Shown here: positions 32,543-44,280 of the stretch, piece after piece | Layout of the letters: the number at the start of each line of letters is the position of its first letter | Position numbering within the stretch: the first letter of the stretch is position 1 | Source of the DNA: Aphanomyces cochlioides | Taxonomy: Eukaryota; Oomycota; Saprolegniomycetes; Saprolegniales; Verrucalvaceae | Direction: 5' to 3' | Assembly (NCBI GenBank): GCA_019828595.1 | Contig: JAHQRK010000025.1 | Coordinates: forward strand, 310,001-374,000 | DNA: 64,000 nucleotides | The notes under the pieces: generated by a model | Databases searched by the model: none | What the model saw: only the letters and a program-made list of their open reading frames with translations | Told to the model about the DNA's origin: nothing | Translations under genes and position numbers: made by a program

Positions 32543-34602
32543 TTACAACTTGCACGGGGCCATGACAAAACGAGAATGGACCAAGTGTTTTTCCATGGCC
32601 GTGGATAAAGCCGATGCAGTTCGAGTGCGTTGCTGGTGGGCGACTTGACTATCTTCAACGTCCGTGCCACGAAGATGTGTGCCCAGTTCCAATTGAATTG
32701 CATTCACGCCGGACACTTGAAATCCATACGTTCTACAACGAAAAACATTAGCGCCTCCACTTATGATTGAGAATATACTGGACAATATATCCACCGAGGA
32801 ATTCAGCTCGCTCGGGGGTCGTCGCCCCCATCGACGGGGGTGGATAGACACCTCGATATCCTTGAACTCGTAAAGCGTCGTGAAGTTCCCCCACGAAATT
32901 TCTACAATGCCCCCATATTACAATGAGTGGCTCCAAATTGCTTGTACCTTTGCATCATGCTGGGCGACTTCAAAGTCATGCCGTTGCGTGTGCCGAGATA
33001 GATCAGTTCTTTCGACTCGATGTGGGAAATATTCAATTTTGAGCACGACTTAGCTCGCTGGCCATGAAGATCAATCAACAGGGGCTCTTGCATTGGAAAT
33101 CGCATCCAAATTTCTTGCAGCACATGCACCAACGTACTAAACTCACGGCGGTCAGCCTCGGACACGGCTAAAGTCTCTACCTGTGATATTGACAGTACAT
33201 ACGTGCTGCCAGAGCTTTGGGAACGTAAGCATCGTCATGAATTGACCGATTGACATCGACGTATTTGCGATGAAACTTGGCAATGACCAAGTATGGCCGC
33301 AAACCACCAGTATTGGCTTCTAAAATGGCTGAAGTGTCTACGATTCCCATCAAAGTTAGTTATGAAATCATTGAGAAGTAGAATTTACCAGCACCAACAT
33401 GGATAGTTCGTGCATCTGACAGCATTGTAAAGCGTTTCCGAGATGTGTGGGATGGTTTCCTCAGGTGAAGATGCTGGTTTTGCCATGTGCCAAAGATGGA
33501 AGCGCTTCCTCCATGAGGAATAGACAATACAATTGGAATATTTCCCCGTTGGCACTCCACCAAGTAAGGTACCGAGCCGCTGCTGATCTATTGACCATCA
33601 ATACTGATAATTCCACGAGAATGACGTACTGGCAATTCTGGAGACAGCGAAACGTGTGGATATGGCGAGCTTTTCGAGGTGTAATAGACGACAAGCGGCA
33701 AGTCGAGCAATGTCTCGCTTGATGGACAAGTTGAAGGCGATGTGTAGTGTGAAATGCCGAGATAAAGTCGCAATTCCGTGCATTTGAGATGTAACCACGG
33801 CATATTTGTGCTGGTTAAAGCCACACCGTCCACTTCATCATAAATAGACTCTAGAATAAAATGCGAATGAGCTTTCAGATGGAAGGATGAGCGAACCAGA
33901 CAGTACCACGAGCGGTACCAGCGGATGGTAGCCAATACGTGCACATGGAATACGAACAGGGAGCGTCTTGGACACGTATAATGGAAACAACGGCAAACTC
34001 GAGTTAAGTGTTGGGATAAATAAAGAAAAGGAAGTATCAGAAGGAACCTCTGGTGCTTTGTGGACGAGTGGTAACAATAAATCACGGTCGATTTGTGATA
34101 AATCGTTAAGAATCGGTCGAATCATGCTTGAAACAAACACGAATTGCTGCTCTAAATACGCCGCACCACCACATGCATCGCGAATCAACGCTCGGATCGG
34201 CGCTAGCCATTTGGGTAGTGCAATTGCATCTGTTTGAAGTGATCAAATGAGCAGATGCACGGGTTGAAGCGACGTACCGATTGATAGCACGACATCGAGG
34301 CAAGTTCTCGCTGGTAGAAGCGATTCTATGACATGATGCATCCATAGTCGATCTTGTCCTAATTGCAGGGACAAATGGCGCAGCGCAATGTGCAGTAACT
34401 GATTTTCTTGGGCGAGAAGGTCGTCAACGATCGGGGAAAGCTTCGAAACAAGCGACGTTGGCGGCGTTTCGGCGCGGAATTTTGCACAGATAAGCTCTAC
34501 GACATGAAGCACGTCGACCTGAGCGTCACTTAGGAGCTGGGCATGTAGATATAGAGAGCATTCACGAAGAAGCGCGGAATCCGGTGTCGTCGCGCTCTCC
34601 AT
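32543..34602 (-). CDS. Two-part protein: unknown N-terminal region plus N-formylglutamate-amidohydrolase-like domain
   Basis: Eight exons join in frame into 590 aa: 34602-34278, 34229-33897, 33850-33630, 33587-33389, 33337-33203, 33176-32948, 32901-32761, 32732-32543. Residues 1 to about 293 match no family I recognise. Residues 294-590 carry the FGase layout: GNIPIVLSIPHGGS, AKFHRKYVDVNRS, PLLIDLHGQ, IYLGTRNGMT, RVQGYRGVYPPPS, FLGGYIVQYI and GVNAIQLELGTHLR. The His and Asp/Asn-Arg residues expected at the metal and formyl sites (PHGG, VDVNR, DLHGQ) are present. The family hydrolyses N-formyl-glutamate or related amides. Joining exon 3 to exon 4 uses GTACGT and AATAG in phase 0; if that intron is wrong, two adjacent genes result. 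Two introns are only 26 and 28 nt. Confidence 0.7.
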
Positions 34603-34696
34603 CTTGTTCGCAAATGTTCTGCTTGGCCTTTTTTTATGTTGACGTTTGTATGCAAACTCAAAAACTTCAAGTTTGTCGAGGATTGATAATTTTTCA

Positions 34697-34888
34697 GCCA
34701 ATTAAAATTCGTAAAATTGCACAATAATAAAACTATTAGCCAATAGAATTGCATTCTTTTTTCGCTCAATATACAGTGGAGATTTCACTAGCCAATCAGA
34801 GTGGATTATTTTATTGAAATTGTATTTGATTGGCTAATATTAGCCAATCCAAGTTATGAGTCGATTCAATGATGGACTTGGATTGGCT
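34697..34888 (-). promoter_or_regulatory. Cluster of CCAAT boxes upstream of the FGase-like fusion gene
   Basis: Six CCAAT/ATTGG boxes in both orientations within 190 bp: about 34697, 34739, 34791, 34830, 34843 and 34882, mostly in an AGCCAAT or GATTGGCT context. This lies 95-285 nt before the start codon at 34602. Confidence 0.55.
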
Positions 34889-34899
34889 GATTTGGAACG

Positions 34900-36150
34900 A
34901 ATGAAACGCGATGAAAGAAGTTCGTTGGAAATGTACGAGAATGCAATAGTATTGCAAACAATAGTATTGCAATAGTAATGGAACAATCTGGAAACATGTC
35001 CGAGTCGAAAGTTTACTTGGATTGATCAGCACAATCAGCCTTGAGCAATCGAGAGATATTCAATTCGCAGGAGCTACATCATGCTGGTTAAATTTACGGC
35101 AAGGATGCGTCAGACAATCCGAACTGTAATGGTCCTCTTACTCTTGGATGAAAGATTGCGTCTTGGGAATGACACTACATCTGTGGAGCTATGGACAGTC
35201 ATCAGTCTCAAGGATGCGATAATTCAGCGGTTCTACGGATTAGTTTCATTGGGAAAGCGGGCCGACAATCATCTTGCTAAAAATTTCACATCATTGAAAA
35301 GCTCGTCATTGTCGTTGAGTCAGTTTCAGAACCTTATGAATACGCGCCACATACATAACGCAATTCCTGTCACGTCTTTAATCAAACCTCGCACACAGGT
35401 ATTTGAATGATGAAGCATTCATTTCGTGACGAAAATCATCGTGGCTTTCAATTGACAATGTCAAACGACCAGCATTGCAATACTATTGCAATAGTGAAAC
35501 CGTTTCGGTTACAGTGTATCTTAAACAGTCGTCAGTCTCAGTTTGGACAAAGCCTTCATCCTCGGCAGCAGCTCAATTGTCAGTTCCGGCTCTTGATGGA
35601 AATGCCGTTGATATCTAATTCCCTTCAATCATGAGGGAGTTTCACAAGAGTGTGGTAGTATTTTGCGTAGTAGTGGCGCTGCATAGCAATACCATTCCTC
35701 TTGCTAATGAACATTTCCTCACACCGGAAGTTCTACTCAAGCTATCCTTGCTTGGAAATTAATCATCGTCTGGTCCTTGCCTTTATGAACATGTTAGGAG
35801 GCTCGACTATTTTTTCCAGGCATAACTTGACCAAGAAAGTGCTGATCCATCCACAAATATTGGCGTAAGTTCTCGCCCAGATCCCATCAAAGCTACATGG
35901 AAAGGGAGCTCCATGCTGTCGTTGCTTTCCACGTTCAAGGATGTATGTAAATCCAGACAAGAATACATAAAGTATGGCCATTCAATTGTCTATCGCAGAT
36001 CCTCTGAGCTGGCGTGGCATTGGTAACATCCAATCGCCTCGGAACTTCCTGGCGAGTGCCTGTTACTCCTCCTTCAGTCCCTACACGACAGATTCAAAGC
36101 TGTAAAGTGAAATAATCCCAGCAAGATGAAGGCTATTTTAGCACAAGCAC
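34900..36150. other. Intergenic region, no gene recognised
   Basis: Inverted copies of TTGCAATACTATTG occur near 34945-34980 and 35476-35492, about 540 bp apart, and may be the ends of a small inverted-repeat element. Two adjoining frames (35081-35410 and 35407-35634) have no recognised motif; they may be shadows. Confidence 0.35.
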
Positions 36151-36154
36151 ACTG

Positions 36155-38635
36155 TTAACCATTGATTTTAGACCGATTTTGCAGCCACTGCTGCATCCAA
36201 TCGAGCATATTTGCGTAAGATTTCTTGGTTTCCACAAGGCAGGACTGCTCAATCATGCTTTGGAACATCGTGCTTTTGCTGAACACGACGGCGCTTTCAA
36301 CCACGAGTTCACAAGTGTCTCGGCCTCGTTTGTAGACATGGACGACTGACTCGACGTGGAAAAACGACCCATACGGAACTTGAGGGCTTTTGTCAATGGA
36401 AAGCACCTTAAAATGGTCGTCATTCCATGCAAAGAGTGCATCTGTGGCTTCAATTTGACTCTGGCGAGTTAATGGAGAGTCAATTGGTAAGAGAAATTGC
36501 CTTGTTCGGACACTTGAAGCTCCATAGAGCGTGTCATTCGTCCATTGGGAGATGGTGACTTGCGTTGCCCCCTGCTCAGCTAAAAAGCTTTGGCTGAAGC
36601 TTGGGTTTGCAATACATTCGTCGACAAAAATCGACGCTGGTAGAGAAAAGTGCTGCCTTGCAACCTCATAAAAGCTTGTTGCTTGGTGGAATCGCTGTAG
36701 TTTTCTGGGTGGGGGGAGGAGGCGCTCTGGGGGGACTGAAGGGGGAACAGAGGGGGAATTTGAAGGGGAGGAGCTCAACCAGGAAAGCCATTGTTGAAGC
36801 TCGAAATGCGTCGGCGCCTGTAATATCCAAAGCGGATTGTCGTCATGAAGAAGCTGAAATCCATGGCGAAGACCAGCAAGAGGTGAATTTTCGCTGAAAA
36901 ATCGGACAGACAATTTCTTAAGGGGGAAATTCACTGCCGAAACTGCTTCATCCTAGAAGTAACAAAAACTTGAGGTTGTCGAGGAATATGTGGAGTTCAT
37001 ACATCTATGTTGGAGGTAAAGACTCCCTTTTCAATCGAGCACCACCGTCGGAAGCGCTTGAATTCATTGGCATTACCATTTTGACGGCTCTGTAATTGAA
37101 ATAAATATCCCTGCTGCTTTGCCGGAGCCTCTTTATGCTGAGCTCCTCGCAATTCTTGGAATGTTTCCAACTGCTTAGCCATTGCGGCATCGATTTCAAA
37201 GCAGCTAGATGATCCTTGAGGCATTGGTGGCGCTTTGGAGGGGCTAGAAAATCCCATTTTGATTAAATTCGTGGCGATATGTGCTGCGTTAATTTGTGTA
37301 AATTCAAAGATGGACTTGATTTGCTGGTTGATTTGCCATCCCAGTTCAATTTGAGCTTGTTTCGCTGTTGTAGCTGCCTTGGCAATGAGTTCTTCCTGTG
37401 TTGGATCGACTGGCTTGGCGAAATTGTTGATATAATCCAACGCAAGGCCAGTGTGCTTGTAAAATAATGTTCGAGCTTTATCATCGAGAGGTTTGATATC
37501 TCGAGCTTGTGCTTGAACGGCATGCCATGGCTGCATCCAATTCCTCTCAATTGATGCTACAAGTTCTTGCTGATGTATTGCAAGGCTTTGAACGCCATGA
37601 AAAACTGGTTCCATCGACGTTTTTGCAACGCTGAACCATTCCTTTTCGACCATTTTCCTTGAATTTAAGCTTTGCTCGATGATTGTGGATTGATAGACCG
37701 ACTGAAAATGCGCTAAAGAGGCATTGAGGCATGAACTTGCTGCTTGAATTTGTTTCAGCGCGACTGCGAGCGCTGTCGTGGTCTTTTGAATGACCTCGAG
37801 CGACTCTTGAGCTTTTCTGGTCAAATTTCGAGACGAGGGAGATGTATCTAAACAATTCACAGCGGGGATTTGCATTGCAGCCGGCAATTGAGGTTCTAGA
37901 TTGAGCTGTTTGCAAGTATTGACGGGCTTGTCAAGCGTTGGAAGAGGGGGAGTGTACTTAAGGGTGTTGAGGGGCTTCTTTTCAATCGACAGTCGGGCTT
38001 TGGTTGCCTTTTCGAACGAACTTTGAATCGTTTTCATCCACGAGCGAAACGCATCGCTCTTGTTTGATTTCTGCAGTAAAACGGCACCAAAGTGGAGCTC
38101 CTGGGCTTGATTCGAGTCCATCTTGGCTCGTTTATACAATGGGGCGGTCAAATCCAGCACTTTCAATGAAATTTCAATGACATCTCGGTAGTTTTCATCA
38201 CTGACCTGTTCCAGTCTGCATATCGTAGAGCCCTGAAATCGCTGGCAGGTCCGCTGCTTTGTAGAGAGCGATGTATTGCTCAATGCATTGACTCAAAATG
38301 GCATAAATACACGTGTGCATTGGCACCGAAAGCTCGATCGAGCGATCGTTTCGGCCATCTAAATGCACGCTACAACGTCTGTCAAGCCATAAAACGAGAG
38401 AGATCATGCGTACATGACAGTGCAAGGCTCCATGCTGCGCTGCGTATCTTGGATTGCGCGACGCTTCAAAATGTCTAGTCGAAATCTTTCCATGGTTGTC
38501 AAAACAGTTTCCATTGTATGGACTTTGGTATACCCCAACAGTTGCAAATAGATGAAACTGTCAACAGTTCCATTGAGTTGTGGCTTTCCAGCATTTTGGA
38601 GCTTGTCTTGCTGAAGTTTCACCAAGAAAATAATG
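36155..38635 (-). CDS. Helical (BAR-like) - PH - VASt lipid-binding protein
   Basis: Exons: an upstream exon ending 38414, 38378-38206, 38159-37003 and 36952-36155. The upstream exon probably starts after an acceptor near 38605; its start codon was not found, so the N-terminus is incomplete. A long helical region (QSLEVIQKTTTALAVALKQI-like, SVYQSTIIEQSLNSRKMVEK, ERNWMQPWHAVQAQARDIKP) resembles a BAR-type coiled bundle. A PH domain (GYLFQLQSRQNGN, FKRFRRWCSIEKGVF) is split by the last intron and ends at FELQQWLSWLSS. The C-terminal 200 residues form a VASt domain (FFHVESVVHVYKRGRDTCEL, SYANMLDWMQQW). Such proteins act at membrane contact sites or endomembranes, with VASt binding sterol or phospholipid. 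Domain names are from motif recall. Confidence 0.65.
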
Positions 38636-38797
38636 ACTAGAGCTTCCGCTCAGCAGGGCGGCAGTTGCTATGCGCAAGTGACTTTAGTGGGCCATCAAAT
38701 ATGCCCCAGTGTACTTCTGATGGATCTCAATTGTGAAGGTCGCTCTAGTGTTAAAATTCGCAGTCAAAAGTTCATCGAGGCATGAGGGAGACCGCGA

Positions 38798-39156
38798 TCC
38801 ATGTATGCAAAACACCGGATAGGACATCAATTTTTTCCCGACAAGACAGATCGTGCTTTGCCTTGCTTCTTGTTGGATATTTGTGTCCCATTTATCGGTG
38901 TCTTTGGAATTGTCAACATTGGCGATGATGGTATATTATGTGAACCGTGAGCCCCGTGCTTGACGACAATCTATGTGTGTGCGTCTGAAAATAACATGGG
39001 GTTACTGGTTCGCACAATATACCATCGTCACCAATGTTGTTAATCCCAAAGACACCAAGAACAGGGCCACAAATATCCGACAAGAGCAAAGCAGAGCACG
39101 ATCCGTCTTGTCGGGAAAAAACTTCACATCGTATGCGGTGTTCTGCATACATGGAC
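38798..39156. repeat. Inverted duplication with about 150-bp arms
   Basis: Bases 38798-38948 match the reverse complement of 39006-39156 at roughly 85 percent, around a 57-bp spacer. Each arm, read toward the centre, encodes the same peptide: YAKHRIGHQFF...DKTDRA in the left, YAEHRIRCEVFSRQDGSCSA in the right, both ending in GVFGI.NIGDDGILCEP. So a coding fragment was duplicated head to head. The source gene is not recognised. Confidence 0.75.
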
Positions 39157-39829
39157 CTCAGCGTCTTTCGCCTCTTTGCGTTTTCACCTCTCCGCTCTTC
39201 GTCTTGAGTGCAAACAGAGTGTAGACGCCACTGGGCGCGCAGGTGCAGCGATGAAGCTTCGTCGATACCTCCTTCAACACTTCAACCAGACCCCAAGTGA
39301 CCTTTGGGAGGAAAAAAGAAAACCTGTCCATTTTGATAGCCTTTTATTTAGAATACTACAATTTTGAGTGAATAATGATGTTTTACTCCCTATATTGATT
39401 ATTTGTTACAAATATTATATATTTAACTATTAAATTTTACAGGATTTTCATGTTTTCATCACGGATTCAGGGTGATTGTCAAGACTTCTTGCACTTTGAG
39501 TAGTTGAGTGTAATATTGACAAGTTGTCGCAATCACAGGATCCTCTTCCAATGGAAGCCTCCCAAAAATAGCATAAAACACACATTTGTGTTATATTTAT
39601 GTTCGATTTGTGTACCAATTCTGTGTTCTGCATATGTTCGAGTTCAGTGTCGCAGCCACCCAAAAACACAGAGCAGACACAAGACTGCGAGGGAGTGCGA
39701 GCGATGAGGAGTGCTCGTTGGTGGTGGCTTCAGCACAGGCAAACCGTGAAGACAGAAGAAAGGCAGTCCAGCCTGCAGCTCGCTTGCTTGTTGCGACTCC
39801 GCATGATGATTCGGACACGCAATAAGGTA

Positions 39830-40960
39830 AAGAAATACTGTATTTTCTGCAACCTCACAAGTTTAAAGATTCAATCGACAGCGCTGGTGGACGGCTCCAA
39901 GATCCCCTGGCATACGATGTATGCTAGCAAGTGCAATGAGAGCTTCATTGCAACAACAAGCCTCGACAACGAATCCTTCGAGAAACTTTTAGCAGTATTC
40001 TCATCGAAATACATCGTAAAGTCTGGACCTGGTATAAATATTACATATCAATGAATTCACAACTAACAGGAAAGTAGGTCAGCGTGGGCATCCCAGTCGA
40101 TGCTCGCATAAGCATGTTGTTCTTGCGAGCCTGCTGCACTCGTATGCTGCTCCAGTTGAGCACAAAACTCTGAGCGAGTTGTTTGGAATTCCCCCTTCAA
40201 CACTTTCTCGTGTACTTTCAAAGGCCGAGATAGCACTGAGTGCTGCACTTCGAGATATCCCAGAGGCAAGAATTCAATTCCCAAACCTTGAAACACAGCA
40301 ATCATAGGTTGACTCATGTTGTTTTCGAGAGCCCAATGCCCCGAGGGTTGCATTCTTTCTTGATGGAAAGAACTACGATGTCCAAGAGCCTTCAAGTAGA
40401 GATATTCAAAACGCTTATTACAATGGTATGGACGGGGGTATTGATGTTTTAACTAATTACTAGGCTGGTTGCATTCGACATTCGTCACTGGGGTTTTACT
40501 CTACAGCGTTGATGGGACATTGGTTTGGGGCCAACACAACTTTCCTGGTTCGTGGGATGACAGCGAAATGAGCCGTCCACTGCAGGAACTTCTACAGTCA
40601 CCTGGAGTACTTGCACCGGAAGTCTGTGTTGCTGCAGACTCAGCGTTTCCTGTGAGCAAAGAGAACTTTGGCCGCATTGTCACGCCTCTCAAAAAGGGGG
40701 ATTTAGAAAGAGCGTCGACAGATTGTCAAGATGCTATGATCGTAGTTAGCAATGCAATTACCTCGCTTCGTCAAGCTGCTGAATGGGGCATGGGATCTGC
40801 ATCGAAAACTTATCGTGCCCTTTTGCTGCTTTTGCCGTACAACCCACAAATCTGGGCTCGTCGACTTTCAGTGATATATCGTCTCTACAATTATCGTGTG
40901 CGAAGCACGGGTATTAGCCAAATCCGATTTGTATTTCAACAAACACAAGTTGTAGATTAG
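39830..40960 (+). pseudogene. PIF/Harbinger-type transposase with one in-frame stop
   Basis: Segments 39830-40032, 40072-40436 and 40463-40960 are joined by short introns. The N-terminus has KIPWHTMYASKCNESFIATT and LDNESFEKLLAVFSSKY. The middle has HKTLSELFGIPPSTLSRVLS (helix-turn-helix), PEARIQFPNLETQQS and then a TAG at 40305-40307. FFLDGKNYDVQEPSS continues in frame. The last exon has VDGTLVWGQHNFPGSWDDSE, ADSAFPV, and SNAITSLRQAAEWGMGSASK with the catalytic Asp/Asp/Glu positions. The family cuts and pastes at 3-bp targets and needs a Myb/SANT-like partner, which is encoded next door on the other strand. Start codon not resolved. Confidence 0.75.
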
Positions 40961-40978
40961 CTTTAACTAGCTGTAACT

Positions 40979-41770
40979 CTACTTTGAATCTGACGTGCCC
41001 ATCAATTTCGACATAAATGCCATCATTAGCATGTCATGTTTTTCCTCGCGTTTGCGTGCTTCACGTTCACGTTCATCGCGTTCTAACTTTTCTTGACGAC
41101 GAATTTCAGCTTGTTCCATTCGCCATTGTTGTTCACGCTCTTCCATCTTCATCATAAAAGTCAGTAACGCGTCGTTAGGAGCTGGAGCCGGCGGGGTAGA
41201 CAAAATTGCTAGAAACTATCAATGAATAAATGAGATAAAATTCTTACCGATGACAGCATCAAGAGAAGATCGTCGCTGCGCTGCCATTGACATTGCCGGC
41301 ACTCCACGTTCTGGCTTTAACGCCACAAGAGCCTCTGGGGTTAAACCAAGGCGTGGAGAAGGTCGTGGTGCATCAGGGACAAATACAGTATTTTCTTCGG
41401 TTGAATCTTCGTCGTCGTCTTCATGTTGGCTTGTGTTGACACACATTTCTGTATTGTTATCATTAAGCTCAAGAACACCTACGTGACTCTTGATGTCTTC
41501 AAAGATTCGCTTCGCTCGCTGGACTTCTGGGGGGCAGTATGGGTCCCCAGAAGGCTTTGGTTTGTTTTTAAGGCCGAGAAACTTCCGGCGTAAGCTGTCG
41601 CTGTCTCGATTTGGCCATTCAGTTGGAGCATTTTGATTAAAGGCATACGCAACATGTTCCCACATATTTTGCCCAAACGGTTTCAATTCCTCCACAAGCT
41701 CCAACAACCGTCTGGTCGCACTGTGCGTGAAATTGCGCGACTTCGCACGAGACTTACGGGAGCGCTCCAT
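40979..41770 (-). CDS. Harbinger-associated Myb/SANT-like protein
   Basis: Two exons, 41770-41248 and 41208-40979, give 250 aa. The N-terminal half has the trihelix layout of Myb/SANT-like domains in transposon partners: ATRRLLELVEELKPFGQNMW, EHVAYAFNQN, RDSDSLRRKFLGLKNKPKPS. An acidic Asp/Glu/Ser stretch follows (EDDDEDSTEENT), then a charged coiled coil (MMKMEEREQQWRMEQAEIRR...EREREARKREEK). It lies convergently with the Harbinger transposase, 18 nt from its stop, as in other Harbinger elements where the partner recruits the transposase to DNA. No lesion seen. Confidence 0.72.
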
Positions 41771-42360
41771 CGATGTTGGAGAAGGCAAAAATGGGAATGG
41801 CTGTTGTGGCGATTTAGCGACCGTGTATGTAACTAATATGCACATCTCTTGCACATACTTAAGATGATTTATCAAGTGAGACAGTTGTACTGTGGAAAGC
41901 CTCTATATATTTATTTTGCCAGATATGTCAACACTTATAATTATATAGAGGCTATAATTTATGAAAGAAATACATGCAGTTGTTATCATGAATTGTTTGG
42001 ACGATTGCATATCGAATAATGCAGTTCATTCATTTCGTGGATTAATGATGCTCTCGTATTTATGCATACAAACTTCAGGTCAAAAACAACAATATATTAA
42101 GACTCTAAAATTGAATCCATATAAAGTATAAAAGGTGTATCGTTACAATCGACCAATTAAATGATGCCAAATTTGTGTCTCAGGATCACGCGAATTTCAA
42201 CTGACGTCAATTTTGATGGCACCATTCGATTCAGGAGGGGGGTTTACCTCGAGAACCCTCCTGCAGCGCCCACCAAATCAACAACTATCTACCCATGTCA
42301 CTAGAAGCTAAGGTATCATGTCAATCAAACCTCTTATGCATTATAGATATCCTCGGAGGC

Positions 42361-43740
42361 CTACACGTCATCAAACAAGACATTGTCATCCTCATCGGCC
42401 AAGACAATTGCTTGGCGCGTCTCAACTAGGTACTCAGCCACTTTACAGGTCACATTGTCATCATCAGCCACAGGTTCGATGTCGTTTGTCAATGTCTGTT
42501 CGGCATGTGAGATAACCTTACACTTCACGAAACCACTGGACAATGTCAAAGCGTGACGGGGCATGCAAACGGAACCCTTCGGCTTGAGCCTGGTGACAGG
42601 TAATCTCCTTCATAAGGAATGAAAGCCATGATTTTCTCAACCTGGACTTCAAAGGTCGCATCCAAGCGACATCAGCAGGCTGACATATCCACGTGAAGGT
42701 TGGTGGAATCTTTTCGAGCACGACATTAAGGGTATCCGCATAGGCCTGGACTGCAGGTGTAAAATGCCCACTAAAGTCGTCCCAAAGAAGCAAAATGTTT
42801 GGCATATTCTTCCCTTGCCGATGACCAAAGTGGTAAGCTAGAAACCGCAGCGATATATCTGAGTTCCACCACGCCGTAGGATTGCCATAAATCTGTGATG
42901 GGTACATCTCCTGCAGCTCCAAAATTTCCTTCCACACATGAACGCCGAAGCCATGTCTAAGGTTGGCTTCCACGACACTTGCTTGCTTGGCCACCGTGGT
43001 TTTCAAGACCAAGAAGAGTGGGTACTTTGTGCCCGTCGAGTCCGCAAGAAGCATTGCCGTTGCTCGGGTCTTCTCTTGCCCGGCGCACTTGATCCAAACA
43101 GTTTTTGTTCCGGAGATGTCCAACGTCTTTTTTGGTAAGAACTCATAGTTGACCGACGTCTGGTCGGCATTGTAGATTGCAACAATCTTTTTCGTTTTCA
43201 CCACATTCTGAACTCGTTGGCTGAACTCTGTCAAGGCAGCGTCACCACTTGCTTGATTGGATTGGCCAGGCCTTGTCTTTGCTCGAAATGCAAATCCCCA
43301 ACGGGCTGTGAATCCACGTATCCAAGATGGAGAGGCCTTGAACATTTCAGGAGGTATGCCAAGATCTTGGGCAACAAGCATGGCTTTTGTAGCTAGAAGC
43401 ATTGAACTGATGGGAATTCCTTCGTTGCGCAGGTGGGAGACCCATCGAGCAAGGTTCTCCTCAACTTCGTTCCCAAGGACTGTGCCCAAGCCCCTCTCCC
43501 TCGTTGACTTCATTTTCGATGTTGATGGTGTTGTCGCTAATGCTGTTATTGTTCCTCGTTTTGTCTCCCATCTTAAAATTCGTTTACGTGCCGTTTCACG
43601 ATCCGTGCCTTTCAAATTCCCGAAGAACTCGTCTATAGCTTCTTGAATGCCAAATTCCTTGTAATGGTTTTAACATGGAGTTGTTTTCTGTAGTCGAATC
43701 GGTCTTGTTTAAACTTTATTTTTGCAGCCCTAATTCCTTT
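42361..43740 (-). pseudogene. Pogo/Tigger-like transposase
   Basis: The main frame 43615-42518 has a CENP-B-type DNA-binding region (ENLARWVSHLRNEGIPISSM, PSWIRGFTARWGFAFRAKT) and a DDE_1 core: IYNADQTSVNYEFLPKKTLD, LLWDDFSGHFTP and PPTFTWICQPADVAWMRPLK. A C-terminal acidic piece (VADDDNVTCKVAEYLV) is reached by a short intron near 42520-42545 and ends at 42361. Upstream, FDYRKQLHV and HYKEFGIQEAIDEFF lie in two frames, so a frameshift near 43660 damages the N-terminus. Related to the pogo branch of Tc1/mariner. Confidence 0.75.
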
Positions 43741-44280
43741 AAGGGAGGGGCGGCCGGAGGCGACCTGATGTCCTTGACTTGGCGGCATGCCTTCAGTTCG
43801 CGCTCAAAGTGAATTTGAAGCCGGATCTTATTGGTTCATTGGTTGTATCAGATTACAGAGAGTTTGTACATTCAGAGGTTTGGCGGGATATACAATATAA
43901 CTGTTTAGAGGTAATTTTGCTGGTGCAACTGTCCCACTTGAGAAGTCATCTAAAGTATTTATTTGAATCAAAACATAGTCTTGTGAGACATATTCTACGT
44001 ATCGAAGGCATTTGTGTCCAATTTGTGTGCAAAATTTCTTTAATATATGTGCATTCTGTGTTGACGTTTATTTGTGTCTGTGTTGTTTTTGGGAGTCTTC
44101 CATTGTTTGCTGAATCAGAATTGCAAAACAAATGCAAGACTTATAAAAATGATAACTGCGAGAAATAATACCACATAATCTCCAACAAACTCCTCGAGAC
44201 ATCATATTCCCCCTAAGTCCAAGGAGACGAAACCTTTATAAATTGATATCTTATCCACCCCATATGTCAAATACTACATT

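Larger units (their letters stand above)
39549..44105. mobile_element. Candidate outer inverted repeats around the Harbinger/pogo block
   Basis: CAATGGAAGCCTCCCAAAAA (39549-39568) matches the reverse complement of 44086-44105 at 19 of 20 bases, and looser similarity with CACA-rich sequence follows inside both ends. No target duplication is visible. If real, the element would span a Harbinger transposase, its SANT partner and a pogo transposase, so one of these would be nested. Confidence 0.3.

Noticed and set aside
33461..33694. Alternative frame across exons 3-4 of the FGase-like gene
   Set aside because: Conflicts with the conserved PHGG frame and has no motif.
35081..35634. Two adjoining plus-strand frames overlapping by 4 bases
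   Set aside because: Operon-like overlap is not expected in this genome, and neither product has any motif.
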